NCBI RefSeq assembly: GCF_900250115.1
Contig: NZ_LT984804.1
Span: 945,301 to 1,009,300 of the forward strand
Length of the DNA stretch: 64,000 bases
Direction of reading: 5' to 3'
Origin: Cupriavidus taiwanensis
Lineage (GTDB): Bacteria; Pseudomonadota; Gammaproteobacteria; Burkholderiales; Burkholderiaceae
In this document: in pieces, positions 50,427-58,804 of the stretch
How the letters are laid out: every line of letters begins with the position of its first letter
Numbering within the stretch: position 1 is the stretch's first letter
Program-made: the position numbers and the translations under genes
The notes under the pieces: generated by a model
The model's database searches: none
Told to the model about the DNA's origin: nothing
Seen by the model: only the letters and a program-made list of their open reading frames with translations

Positions 50427-52748
50427 ATGGATGCAGGACAGAAACTCGCTCACGCCCGTGAAGTCGGCGTGAAGACTGGCGTGGTGCTGCAAAAGCGCAT
50501 CAAGAACGCGCAACAGGCGTTCAATGAACGTGCGCAGCAAGCCATGGGCGGCGACCAGGCCAAGCCGGCTGGCTGGATGGCCGCGGCGGATCCGGCGAGC
50601 GCGTATGCCTACGCAGTGGACAGCATGCAGCGCGCCATCCTGTTCTGGGACACGATCCGGCAGCGGGGCAACAACTTTGTAGAGAATGCCGTCCAGGGCC
50701 TCAAGCCGGTGCTGCATTTCGAGTACGAGACCGTGCTGGATGGCCGCAGCCTGGCCCGGCCCGTCAACTATGCGCTGCTCAAGATCAAGCCGCCAGCAGG
50801 CGTCACTATCGACAAGCGTCGTCGACCGTACGTCATCATCGATCCGCGTGCGGGGCACGGCCCCGGGATCGGCGGCTTCAAGGACGACTCGCAGGTGGGC
50901 GTGGCGCTGCGCGCGGGACACCCGGTCTATTTCGTCATCTTCTTCCGCGACCCGGAGCCGGGGCAAACGCTGCTGGACGTCTGTGAAGCGGAGCAGCAGT
51001 TCATCAAGACGGTGCGTGCGCTGCATCCTGACAGCCAGAAGCCTGCCATTATCGGCAACTGCCAGGGGGGCTGGGCCGCCATGATGCTCGCGGCATCGGA
51101 TCCGGACGACACCGGGCCCATTGTCATCAACGGCGCACCGATGTCCTACTGGGGCGGTGCCTGGAGCGAGGGCGAAGGCGATAACCCGATGCGCTACTCG
51201 GGAGGCCTGCTCGGCGGCACCTGGCTGGCGTCGCTCACGGCCGATCTCGGCAACGGCAAGTTCGACGGCGCCTGGCTGGTCCAGAACTTCGAGAACCTGA
51301 ATCCGGCCAACAGCTTATGGGACAAGTACTACAACCTGTACCGCAAGGCCGATACCGAGCCGCCACGCTTCCTGGAGTTCGAGCGCTGGTGGGGCGGCTA
51401 TTACCTGATGAACCGCGAAGAAATCGAATGGATCACGCGCAACCTGTTCGTCGGCAACAAGCTCTGGAGCGGCGATGTCAAGGATGCCGGCGGCAAGGGC
51501 TTCGACCTGCGTGACATCAAGGCGCCCATTGTGTTGTTTGCCTCGATGGGCGACAACATCACGCCGCCGCAACAGGCATTCAACTGGGTGGTGGATGTCT
51601 ATGGCAGCACCGAGGAAATCAAAGCCCGCGGGCAGGTCATCGTCGGCATGATGCACCAGAACATCGGCCACCTCGGCATCTTCGTTTCCGGCAAGGTCGC
51701 GCAGAAGGAGCACGCGCAGATCGTTTCGGTGCTGCAGAGCATCGAGCTGTTGCCGCCGGGTCTTTACGGCATGATCATCCATGAGCGCAAGTCGGGCGCT
51801 GGCGTCGAGTACGAGGTCGAGTTCAGCGAGCACTCGCTCGAAGAGATCGCGCGCCGGCTCAACCGCTTTGAGCGCGCCGACGAGAAGCCTTTCGAAGCGG
51901 TTGCCGCCATCTCCGAATTCACCCAGCGCGCCTACGAACTGTTCGCCCAGCCGTACGTGCAGGCCATGTCCAACGAAACGACGGCGCGCATGCTGCGCGA
52001 GTTCCATCCGCTGCGGATGCAGAACTGGGCATTCTCCGACCTGAATCCTTGGATGACGTGGCTGGGTGCGGCCGCCAATGCGGTCAGGTCTAACCGGCAG
52101 GCACTGGAAGACGACCATCCGCTGCGCCAGCAAGAGCAAGCCGGTGCGGAAATGCTCAGCGCCGGCCTCGACGCCTACCGTGCCGTGCGCGACGCGATGA
52201 CGGAAGCTACCTTCTTCAACGTCTACGCGAACATGCTGTCGTTCTTGCCGCAGGACAAGACCGCGCATGCCGGTCGGCCGGCAGTTACCGAGCCGCGCGA
52301 GCTGCCGGAAGTCAAGGCAGCGCTGGAGTCGATCCGGGAGGGCGGCTACACCGAAGCGATCGCCCGGATGGCCTGCCTGCTCGAGCGTCAGGGCGAGCCG
52401 TTGCCGCTGTCCAGACTCGAGCTGCGCAAGGAGTTGGTGACGGACTACGCCGAACTGCTGCCGGAACTGCAGCCGGCAGACTGGCGCCAGATTCGGGGCC
52501 AGCAGGAGCTCATCACGCTGTATGCGCCGGAACAGGCAATCGAGACGTTGCCGGCGCTGCTGCATGAACAGGCCGATCGCGACCGCCTGCAGACACTGGC
52601 CGAGAAGCTCAAGGCCGACGAGCGGCTGCTTGGCCGCGCGCCTACGGCCGAGCAGGCCGCGATGCTGCAGCGTATCCGGGCCGTCCTGTCGGGCAAGCCT
52701 GACCGGCCGCGCCGTGGCGCGGTGCCGCTGGCGCGACGCGCGTCCTAG
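50427..52748 (+). CDS. DUF3141-type PHA-synthase-like alpha/beta hydrolase
   Basis: The 773-residue protein has an alpha/beta-hydrolase core in its first 450 residues with a PhaC-like triad: Cys212 in the elbow GNCQGGWAAM, Asp376 in ASMGDNITPPQQAF and His415 in HQNIGHLGIFVSG. Spacing and order (Cys-Asp-His) resemble class I PHA synthases, which also use cysteine instead of serine. The remaining 320 residues are helical and unlike PhaC, with repeated ALLERQ/ELLPEL-type helices. GGAGGGCCGC precedes the ATG at 50427. It stands before pta, ackA and fabI with short gaps. An acyltransferase or hydrolase acting on hydroxyacyl thioesters is plausible; the activity is not known to me. Confidence 0.85.
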   Translation: MDAGQKLAHAREVGVKTGVVLQKRIKNAQQAFNERAQQAMGGDQAKPAGWMAAADPASAYAYAVDSMQRAILFWDTIRQRGNNFVENAVQGLKPVLHFEYETVLDGRSLARPVNYALLKIKPPAGVTIDKRRRPYVIIDPRAGHGPGIGGFKDDSQVGVALRAGHPVYFVIFFRDPEPGQTLLDVCEAEQQFIKTVRALHPDSQKPAIIGNCQGGWAAMMLAASDPDDTGPIVINGAPMSYWGGAWSEGEGDNPMRYSGGLLGGTWLASLTADLGNGKFDGAWLVQNFENLNPANSLWDKYYNLYRKADTEPPRFLEFERWWGGYYLMNREEIEWITRNLFVGNKLWSGDVKDAGGKGFDLRDIKAPIVLFASMGDNITPPQQAFNWVVDVYGSTEEIKARGQVIVGMMHQNIGHLGIFVSGKVAQKEHAQIVSVLQSIELLPPGLYGMIIHERKSGAGVEYEVEFSEHSLEEIARRLNRFERADEKPFEAVAAISEFTQRAYELFAQPYVQAMSNETTARMLREFHPLRMQNWAFSDLNPWMTWLGAAANAVRSNRQALEDDHPLRQQEQAGAEMLSAGLDAYRAVRDAMTEATFFNVYANMLSFLPQDKTAHAGRPAVTEPRELPEVKAALESIREGGYTEAIARMACLLERQGEPLPLSRLELRKELVTDYAELLPELQPADWRQIRGQQELITLYAPEQAIETLPALLHEQADRDRLQTLAEKLKADERLLGRAPTAEQAAMLQRIRAVLSGKPDRPRRGAVPLARRAS

Positions 52749-52802
52749 CGCCACATCCTTCGCTGGAACCCGAAGCAACCGGCTAAAGCAGGAGAAAATT
52801 CC

Positions 52803-53741
52803 GTGAATGCCATGCACGAGAAGTATCAGCGCCTGATCAACTACTGCAAGGCCCTGCCGCCCACGCCCACTGCAGTCGTCCATCCGTGCGACCAGAGTTC
52901 GCTGGAGGGGGCCGCAGAGGCAGCCAGGCTGGGCCTGATTGCGCCGCTGCTGGTCGGGCCCAGCGGTCGTATCCAGGAAGCCGCCCGGACCAATGGCATT
53001 GACATCAGCCAGTTCCCAATCGTCGACGCCGAGCATAGCCATGCCGCTTCCGCCGCCGCCGTGCAACTGGTCCGCGAAGGCAAGGCCGAGGCGTTGATGA
53101 AGGGCAGCCTGCACACCGATGAACTCATGGGGGCGGTGGTCAGAGGGGACAGTGGCTTGCGCACGGCCCGGCGGATCAGCCATTGCTTCGTGATGGATGT
53201 TCCCGGCCACGAGGACGCGCTCATCATTACCGATGCCGCGGTCAACATCGCTCCCACGCTGGAAGAGAAGGCGGATATCCTCCAGAATGCCATTGACCTG
53301 GCGCACGCACTCCAGGTCAAGGACGTGCGGGTTGCCATCCTGTCGGCCATGGAGACGGTCAATCCGAAGGTGCCGTCCACCATCGAGGCCGCGGCGCTCT
53401 GCAAGATGGTCGACCGGCACCAGATCACCGGCGCGGTGGTCGATGGCCCGCTTGCGCTCGACAACGCCATCAACCTCGATGCCGCACGCGTCAAGAAGAT
53501 CGACTCGCCCGTCGCCGGGCGGGCCAACGTGCTGCTGGTGCCAGACCTCGATGCCGGCAATATGCTGGCCAAGAGCCTGACGTTCCTGGCGGGCGCCGAC
53601 GCTGCCGGCATCGTGCTGGGCGCGCGCGTGCCGATCATCCTGACCAGTCGCGCCGATGCTGTCATGACGCGCCTGGCGTCATGCGCAGTGGCGGCGCTGG
53701 TGGCCAAGGCGCGCCGGGAATCCGGCCAGATCCGGGGGTGA
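52803..53741 (+). CDS. pta: Phosphate acetyl/butyryltransferase
   Basis: The 312-residue protein is a short, single-domain PTA_PTB-family enzyme: PTPTAVVHPCDQSSLEGAAE, APLLVGPSG, DAALIITDAAVNIAPTLEEK and VDGPLALDNAIN are its blocks. It exchanges CoA for phosphate on acetyl-, propionyl- or butyryl-CoA. The GTG at 52803 follows AGGAGA at seven bases; an ATG at 52812 is a possible alternative. With acetate kinase four bases downstream it would form ATP from acyl-CoA, or the reverse. Its preference for longer acyl chains, given the PhaC-like and FabI neighbours, is open. Confidence 0.88.
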   Translation: MNAMHEKYQRLINYCKALPPTPTAVVHPCDQSSLEGAAEAARLGLIAPLLVGPSGRIQEAARTNGIDISQFPIVDAEHSHAASAAAVQLVREGKAEALMKGSLHTDELMGAVVRGDSGLRTARRISHCFVMDVPGHEDALIITDAAVNIAPTLEEKADILQNAIDLAHALQVKDVRVAILSAMETVNPKVPSTIEAAALCKMVDRHQITGAVVDGPLALDNAINLDAARVKKIDSPVAGRANVLLVPDLDAGNMLAKSLTFLAGADAAGIVLGARVPIILTSRADAVMTRLASCAVAALVAKARRESGQIRG

Positions 53742-53745
53742 AGAC

Positions 53746-54936
53746 ATGGCAGACGTAATCCTTGTCCTGAACGCCGGTTCTTCTAGCCTGAAGTATCGCG
53801 CCTACGATGCCAGGGGAGATGAACTCGGGCTGATCCTGCGCGGGAGTATCGATGGGCTCTATACGTCCCCGAGCTTTCGCGCATCGGATGCGTCGGGCAA
53901 CCAGGTGGAAACCCGGCACTGGGGCGAAGGGACCCAGCTTGGACATGGCGGTGCCGTGGCCTTTCTGGCGGACTTTCTGATGAGCCACGGTGAAGGCCAT
54001 ACCCTGGTGGGCGTTGGCCATCGCGTGGTGCATGGCGGCGTAAGCTTTTCCCGGCCGGAGCGTGTCACCGAACCACTGCTGGCGGAACTGGATGCCCTGT
54101 GCCCGCTGGCGCCATTGCATCAGCCGCACAACCTCAAGCCAATCCGGATTCTCGCCGAACGGCGGCCGGAGCTGCCGCAGGTTGCCTGCTTCGACACCGC
54201 CTTCCACCGGGCGCAGCCTGAAATCGCTCAAGCCTTCGCGCTACCGGCGTCGATGACGGAACGCGGCATCCGACGCTATGGCTTCCACGGGCTTTCCTAC
54301 GAGTACATTGCCAGCGTCATGCCCGGGATCGACGCCGGCGCGGCGGCCGGCCGCACCGTGGTGGCGCACCTTGGCAACGGCAGCAGCATGTGCGCACTGG
54401 TGGCAGGGCGCAGCGTGGCCAGCACCATGGGCTTCACCGCGGTCGACGGATTGCCGATGGGGACACGCTGCGGCAGCCTCGATCCGGGAGTGATCCTGTA
54501 CCTCATCAGCCAGCTTGGCATGAGTGCGGACGACATCGAGGACCTGATCTATCGCCAGTCGGGCCTGCTCGGCGTCTCCGGCATCTCGAGCGACATGCGT
54601 GCGTTGCTGGCCAGCGACGATCCGCGTGCGCGCCTTGCCGTTGAGCTCTTCACCTATCGGATCGGGCGCGAGCTTGGCTCGCTGGCCGCGGCCGCGCAGG
54701 GACTCGACGCGCTGGTCTTCACCGGCGGGATCGGCGAGCACGCTGCCCTGATCCGGGAGCGGGTGTGCCAGCAGGCAGCGTGGCTGGGTATCGATGTCGA
54801 TACGCAGGCAAATGGCAGCGGTGCGCGGCGCATCAGCACGCCATCGAGCCGGGTCGCGGTATGGGTGATCCCGACGGACGAGGAGCTGATGATTGCGCGG
54901 CACACCAGGGCATTGATCGGCACGGGGGCAGAATGA
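53746..54936 (+). CDS. ackA: Acetate (propionate/butyrate) kinase
   Basis: The 396-residue acetokinase has LVLNAGSSSLKYRAYD at the N-terminus, GVGHRVVHGG with the catalytic arginine region, CFDTAFHRAQP, RYGFHGLSYEYI and VVAHLGNGSSMCAL (phosphate and adenosine loops), and FTGGIGEHAALIRERV near the end. It makes acetate and ATP from acetyl phosphate in the cytoplasm. It starts four bases after pta, so the two are translated together. Full length and with intact motifs, it should be active. Confidence 0.93.
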   Translation: MADVILVLNAGSSSLKYRAYDARGDELGLILRGSIDGLYTSPSFRASDASGNQVETRHWGEGTQLGHGGAVAFLADFLMSHGEGHTLVGVGHRVVHGGVSFSRPERVTEPLLAELDALCPLAPLHQPHNLKPIRILAERRPELPQVACFDTAFHRAQPEIAQAFALPASMTERGIRRYGFHGLSYEYIASVMPGIDAGAAAGRTVVAHLGNGSSMCALVAGRSVASTMGFTAVDGLPMGTRCGSLDPGVILYLISQLGMSADDIEDLIYRQSGLLGVSGISSDMRALLASDDPRARLAVELFTYRIGRELGSLAAAAQGLDALVFTGGIGEHAALIRERVCQQAAWLGIDVDTQANGSGARRISTPSSRVAVWVIPTDEELMIARHTRALIGTGAE

Positions 54937-54982
54937 GCACCGCTTGTGCCGCACCTGAATTCACTTTGCGGGGAGAAGTCAG

Positions 54983-55765
54983 ATGACCGTCGAGATCAGG
55001 CAACCGATCCTGGCCAACGTCAAGGCGCTGGTATGCGGGATCGCGAATGAGCATTCCATCGCTTACGGTTGCGCCAAGGCGTTTCATGAGCTTGGCGCCG
55101 AAGTCGCCATTACCTATGCCCAGGAGAAGACCCGGCAATATGTGGAGCCGGTGGCGCGGGAGCTGGAGGCGCCCATTTTCCTGCCGCTCGATGTTTCGAG
55201 CGAGGCCGAGATGGCGGCGCTGTTCCGGCAGATCGAGGACACGTGGGGAAAGCTCGATATTCTGCTGCACTCGGTGGCGTGGGCGCCGAAGGACGACTTG
55301 CAGGGAGGGCTGCTGAACTGTTCCGCGCAAGGCTTCGCCAAGGCCATGGACATCTCCTGCCATTCCTTCGTCCGCATGGCCCGCCTTGCTGCCCCGCTGA
55401 TGCGCGACGGTGGAACCATGTTCACGATGAGCTATTACGGTGCCAACAAGGTCGTGCCGAACTATAACGTCATGGGGCCGGTGAAGGCGGCACTGGAAGC
55501 GGTGGCGCGCTACCTGGCTTACGAACTGGGGCCGCAAGGAATTCGCGTGCACGCGATCTCGCCCGGTCCGCTCAAGACGCGGGCGGCATCAGGACTGAAG
55601 GACTTCGACCTGATGCTCGCGGATGCCGCCCAGCGGGCACCGCTGGGCGAGCTGGTCGACATCATGGATGTCGGATATACCTGCGCTTTCCTTGCCACTC
55701 CCTATGCCCGCCGATTGTCAGGCGAGACCCTTTACGTCGATGGTGGCGTCAACATAATGGGGTAG
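54983..55765 (+). CDS. fabI: Enoyl-ACP reductase FabI
   Basis: The 260-residue short-chain dehydrogenase relative has the FabI start VKALVCGIANEHSIAYGCAK, LHSVAWAPKDDLQGG and the FabI-type YX6K active site with Tyr161 and Lys168 (YNVMGPVKAALEAV). SYYGANKVV contributes the other conserved tyrosine. It reduces trans-2-enoyl-ACP with NADH, the last step of fatty-acid elongation and the triclosan target. GGGGAGAAG precedes the ATG. Its position behind pta-ackA and the PhaC-like gene is unusual for fatty-acid synthesis, which suggests a second, specialised FabI acting on enoyl thioesters in this operon. Confidence 0.92.
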   Translation: MTVEIRQPILANVKALVCGIANEHSIAYGCAKAFHELGAEVAITYAQEKTRQYVEPVARELEAPIFLPLDVSSEAEMAALFRQIEDTWGKLDILLHSVAWAPKDDLQGGLLNCSAQGFAKAMDISCHSFVRMARLAAPLMRDGGTMFTMSYYGANKVVPNYNVMGPVKAALEAVARYLAYELGPQGIRVHAISPGPLKTRAASGLKDFDLMLADAAQRAPLGELVDIMDVGYTCAFLATPYARRLSGETLYVDGGVNIMG

Positions 55766-55812
55766 GTTGCGCGGCGGGCTGGAGTAGCCAGGCCAGGACT
55801 TCGGGAGCCACC

Positions 55813-56172
55813 ATGACAAGTATGCGGACAGTGATGCTGGTTATGACTGTATATGCTGCGCTGGGCATGAATTCCATTGCCCACGCGCAGCGTCAGGACG
55901 GTGCGGCTGCGGCAGCCGATGCCGTCAGCGACGCCGTGCAGGAAGGACATAGCCCTTATCATCCGGCACGCGCCCCGGCAGCATCCGGCAATATCAATTC
56001 GGCGGAGTGCCAGGAATTGCTGGAGCAATTCAACTCGACCTCGCCCCGCGCGTACCAGCCCGCTTCCGGACGACCGATTACAACGAGCCAGGGGCGAAGC
56101 CTGCCTGGCCTGGAAAGGGATCGCGCACGGGACGATCTTATCGATACGTTCAGGGCGAAGTGCACGCATTAG
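55813..56172 (+). CDS. Small secreted protein of unknown function
   Basis: A 119-residue protein with an N-terminal signal sequence (MRTVMLVMTVYAALGMNSIA, cleavage after AHAQ). Two cysteines (SAECQEL, RAKCTH) probably form a disulfide. The mature part is polar, with RDRARDDLIDTFRAKC forming a C-terminal helix. I do not recognise a family. It follows fabI by 47 bases on the same strand and may belong to the end of that operon, though a periplasmic protein there is unexpected. GGGAGCC lies before the ATG. Confidence 0.65.
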   Translation: MTSMRTVMLVMTVYAALGMNSIAHAQRQDGAAAAADAVSDAVQEGHSPYHPARAPAASGNINSAECQELLEQFNSTSPRAYQPASGRPITTSQGRSLPGLERDRARDDLIDTFRAKCTH

Positions 56173-56295
56173 CGTACTGCGCGACCTGCCCGGAAGCCGT
56201 CGGTCGCACCTGCCGGCTCGTGGCCGGATGTAGTCGCGATCGAGACGGCGGCACGCCCTGTCACGCAGGGGCAAACGCTCCCATGCACGTGCCCT

Positions 56296-57282
56296 TTATG
56301 CGCGGGTTGCTTTGGTTGCGATCGCCACGGGGGCGGAGCGGGCAGCGGGCCGTTGCTTCCTGCGCCGGCGCGCGCCGGAGAACATCGACATGTCGCGCAG
56401 GATACAGTCCAGCAGCGTATTGGCCGCCACGCCCATCGGCCGGCCTGCCTTGACCAGCAGGCGCGCCTTGGCGGCTTCGAACAGCGGATGGGCGATCGGC
56501 AACGTCACCAGTTCGCCGGCCTGCAGTTCCCGGTAGGCCGCGAAGCCGCCGATCAGCGTGATGCCGTCATGGCGCTTCACGAAGTGGCGCAGCACTGCCA
56601 GGGAATTGGTGGTCAGCGTCGGGCGGATCTGGATGTTCTCCGCGTAGGCCAGCATCTGCACCACCTGTCCCAGCCCGAATGCCGGCGGCATCATCGCCAG
56701 CGGATAGTCGGCCAGTTCCTGCACGCCGACCTTGCCGCCGCGGCGGGCCAGCGGATGCCCGGCATGCACCAGCAGCACCACCGGCTGCGATGACGTCGCC
56801 ACCCAGGCGATGTCCGCATGGCCCGGCGGGTTGTAGGCCAGGCCGATATGGGCGCGGCTTTCGGCCACCTCCTGCAGCACGTTGTTGACCGGCAGGATGT
56901 CGACGGTCACGTCCAGCCGCGGATAGCGCGCGCAGAAGTCGGTCAGCACTTCATCCATCAGGCCGTCGACATAGCCCTCGCTGGTGGCGATGCGCACCTG
57001 GCCGTGCTGCAACCCGCGCAAGGCCTGCAGGCGGTCTTCGAACAGTTCCTGCTGGGCGCGGCAGCCGCGCCAGTATTCCAGCAGGTGCAGCGCCGCCTCG
57101 GTCGGCTGCACGCCGCGCGCATGGCGGTCGAACAGCGGCGCGCCGACCTCTTCTTCAAGCAGGCGGATCTGGCGCGTGATCACCGACGGCGAGGTGTTGA
57201 TGCTGTCGGCGGCGCCGCGGATCGAGCCGTGGGTCAGTACCTCGTGAAAGTAACGCAGCCTGCGCTGGTTCAGTTCCCGCAT
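56296..57282 (-). CDS. LysR-family transcriptional regulator
   Basis: The 328-residue protein has the LysR helix-turn-helix at the start ([40 protein letters not shown]) and an effector domain with [20 protein letters not shown]. The C-terminal 35 residues are very basic ([13 protein letters not shown]), longer than usual, and may bind nucleic acid nonspecifically. It is divergent from the MFS/M81 peptidase pair with 172 bases between and presumably controls it. The effector is unknown. Confidence 0.92.
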   Translation of the reverse strand: MRELNQRRLRYFHEVLTHGSIRGAADSINTSPSVITRQIRLLEEEVGAPLFDRHARGVQPTEAALHLLEYWRGCRAQQELFEDRLQALRGLQHGQVRIATSEGYVDGLMDEVLTDFCARYPRLDVTVDILPVNNVLQEVAESRAHIGLAYNPPGHADIAWVATSSQPVVLLVHAGHPLARRGGKVGVQELADYPLAMMPPAFGLGQVVQMLAYAENIQIRPTLTTNSLAVLRHFVKRHDGITLIGGFAAYRELQAGELVTLPIAHPLFEAAKARLLVKAGRPMGVAANTLLDCILRDMSMFSGARRRRKQRPAARSAPVAIATKATRA

Positions 57283-57454
57283 GTCGTATCTCGCTGTCTG
57301 GCGTGGGGGGCGCCGGCGTGTCGTGGTGTTGCCGGCAGGGCAACGATAGCCGACTTAAGTTGCTCTTGCTCTGTTTTTTCAAATACCAGACGATCGACGC
57401 CTGCCACCGACAGACATCGCATCCACCAGAGCCGAGCACCGGAAAGAGATCGAC

Positions 57455-58774
57455 ATGTCCACATCCCTGCCCCCAAGCACCCCGACGGAAAGCGGCAGCG
57501 CCGCGCAGCAGGCGCTGTACCGCAAGTTGAACTGGCGCCTGCTGCCGTTCCTGCTGCTGTGCTACACCTTTGCCTACCTGGATCGCGTCAACATCGGCTT
57601 CGCCAAGCTGCAGATGCAGAGCGACCTGGGCTTATCCGATGCGGTGTACGGTCTCGGCGCCGGCATCTTCTTCCTTGGCTATGTGCTGTTCGAGATCCCG
57701 AGCAACCTGCTGCTGCCCCGGATCGGCGCGCGCAAGACCATCAGCCGCATCCTGGTGCTGTGGGGCCTGACCTCGGCGGGCATGATGTTCGTGCGCGACG
57801 AAACCACGTTCTACGTGCTGCGCTTCCTGCTCGGCGTATTCGAGGCCGGTTTTGCGCCCGGGATGATCTTCTACCTGACCTACTGGTACGGGCAGCGGTG
57901 CATGGCCCGCGTGATGGCGGTGGTGATGCTGGCCGGGCCCATCGGCGGCATTTTTGGCTCGCCGCTTTCGACCTGGCTGATGACCGCGCTGTCCGGTGCG
58001 CACGGCCTGGCAGGGTGGCAATGGATGTTCCTGGTCGAAGGGCTGCCGTGCGTGCTGCTTGGTGCGCTGGCGCTGCGCGTGCTGGCCGACCGGCCGGCCG
58101 AGGCGAGCTGGCTCAGCGACGCGGAGAAGCGCATGCTGGCCGCCGAACTGCAGGCACCGGCGGGCGCGCACCACTCGTTCGGCCAGGTCGCGCGCGATCC
58201 GCGCGTGTACCTGCTGGCTTTTGCCTACTTCACCATGATCTGCGGCATCTACGCGGTTAGCTTCTGGCTGCCGTCTATCCTGAAGGCGGATGGCGTCACC
58301 GACACCATGCAGATCGGGCTGTATTCGATGATTCCCTCTATTGCCGCGGCGATTGCCATGCTTGTGATCGGCCGCAGCTCGGACCGCCTTGGCGAGCGCC
58401 GCTGGCATAGCGCGGTGCCCGCCTTTGCCGGCGCGGTGGCGCTGGCCGTGGCCACGCAGTCCAGCGGCAACCTGCCGGTGTCGCTGCTGTGCATGACCAT
58501 CGCCACGGCGATGATGTGGGCCGCCTACACCGTGTTCTGGGCGATCCCCTCGCAATACCTGGAGGGCGATGCCGCGGCGGGCGGCATCGCGCTGATCAAC
58601 ACCATCGGCCTGATCGGCGGCTTCCTCAGTCCGACCATCATCGGCACCGTGCGCACCGCCACCGGCAGCATGCAGGCCGGCCTGCTGGTGATGGTGGCGC
58701 TGCTGCTGGCCGGCGCGGCGGTGCTGGTGGCCAACCGGATGCCGGCGCCGCAGGGCGCGGTGTCGCCGGCCTGA
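57455..58774 (+). CDS. MFS transporter, anion:cation symporter family
   Basis: The 439-residue protein resembles the one at 38269: LDRVNIGFAKLQMQSDLGLS, GYVLFEIPSNLLLPRIGAR and RFLLGVFEAGFAPGMIFYL give the ACS signature, with twelve predicted helices and a central cytoplasmic loop at about 200-240. It imports an organic anion with protons. The gene is divergent from a LysR regulator and 30 bases upstream of an M81 peptidase gene, so the imported compound is probably that enzyme's substrate or the product of its action. Confidence 0.92.
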   Translation: MSTSLPPSTPTESGSAAQQALYRKLNWRLLPFLLLCYTFAYLDRVNIGFAKLQMQSDLGLSDAVYGLGAGIFFLGYVLFEIPSNLLLPRIGARKTISRILVLWGLTSAGMMFVRDETTFYVLRFLLGVFEAGFAPGMIFYLTYWYGQRCMARVMAVVMLAGPIGGIFGSPLSTWLMTALSGAHGLAGWQWMFLVEGLPCVLLGALALRVLADRPAEASWLSDAEKRMLAAELQAPAGAHHSFGQVARDPRVYLLAFAYFTMICGIYAVSFWLPSILKADGVTDTMQIGLYSMIPSIAAAIAMLVIGRSSDRLGERRWHSAVPAFAGAVALAVATQSSGNLPVSLLCMTIATAMMWAAYTVFWAIPSQYLEGDAAAGGIALINTIGLIGGFLSPTIIGTVRTATGSMQAGLLVMVALLLAGAAVLVANRMPAPQGAVSPA

Positions 58775-58804
58775 CGCCGGACCCTTGATTCACGGAGAAG
58801 AACC

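Noticed and set aside
51315..53420. 701-codon minus-strand open frame opposite the PhaC-like and pta genes
   Set aside because: It spans the boundary between two real plus-strand genes, has no recognisable motif and shows the composition typical of antisense frames.
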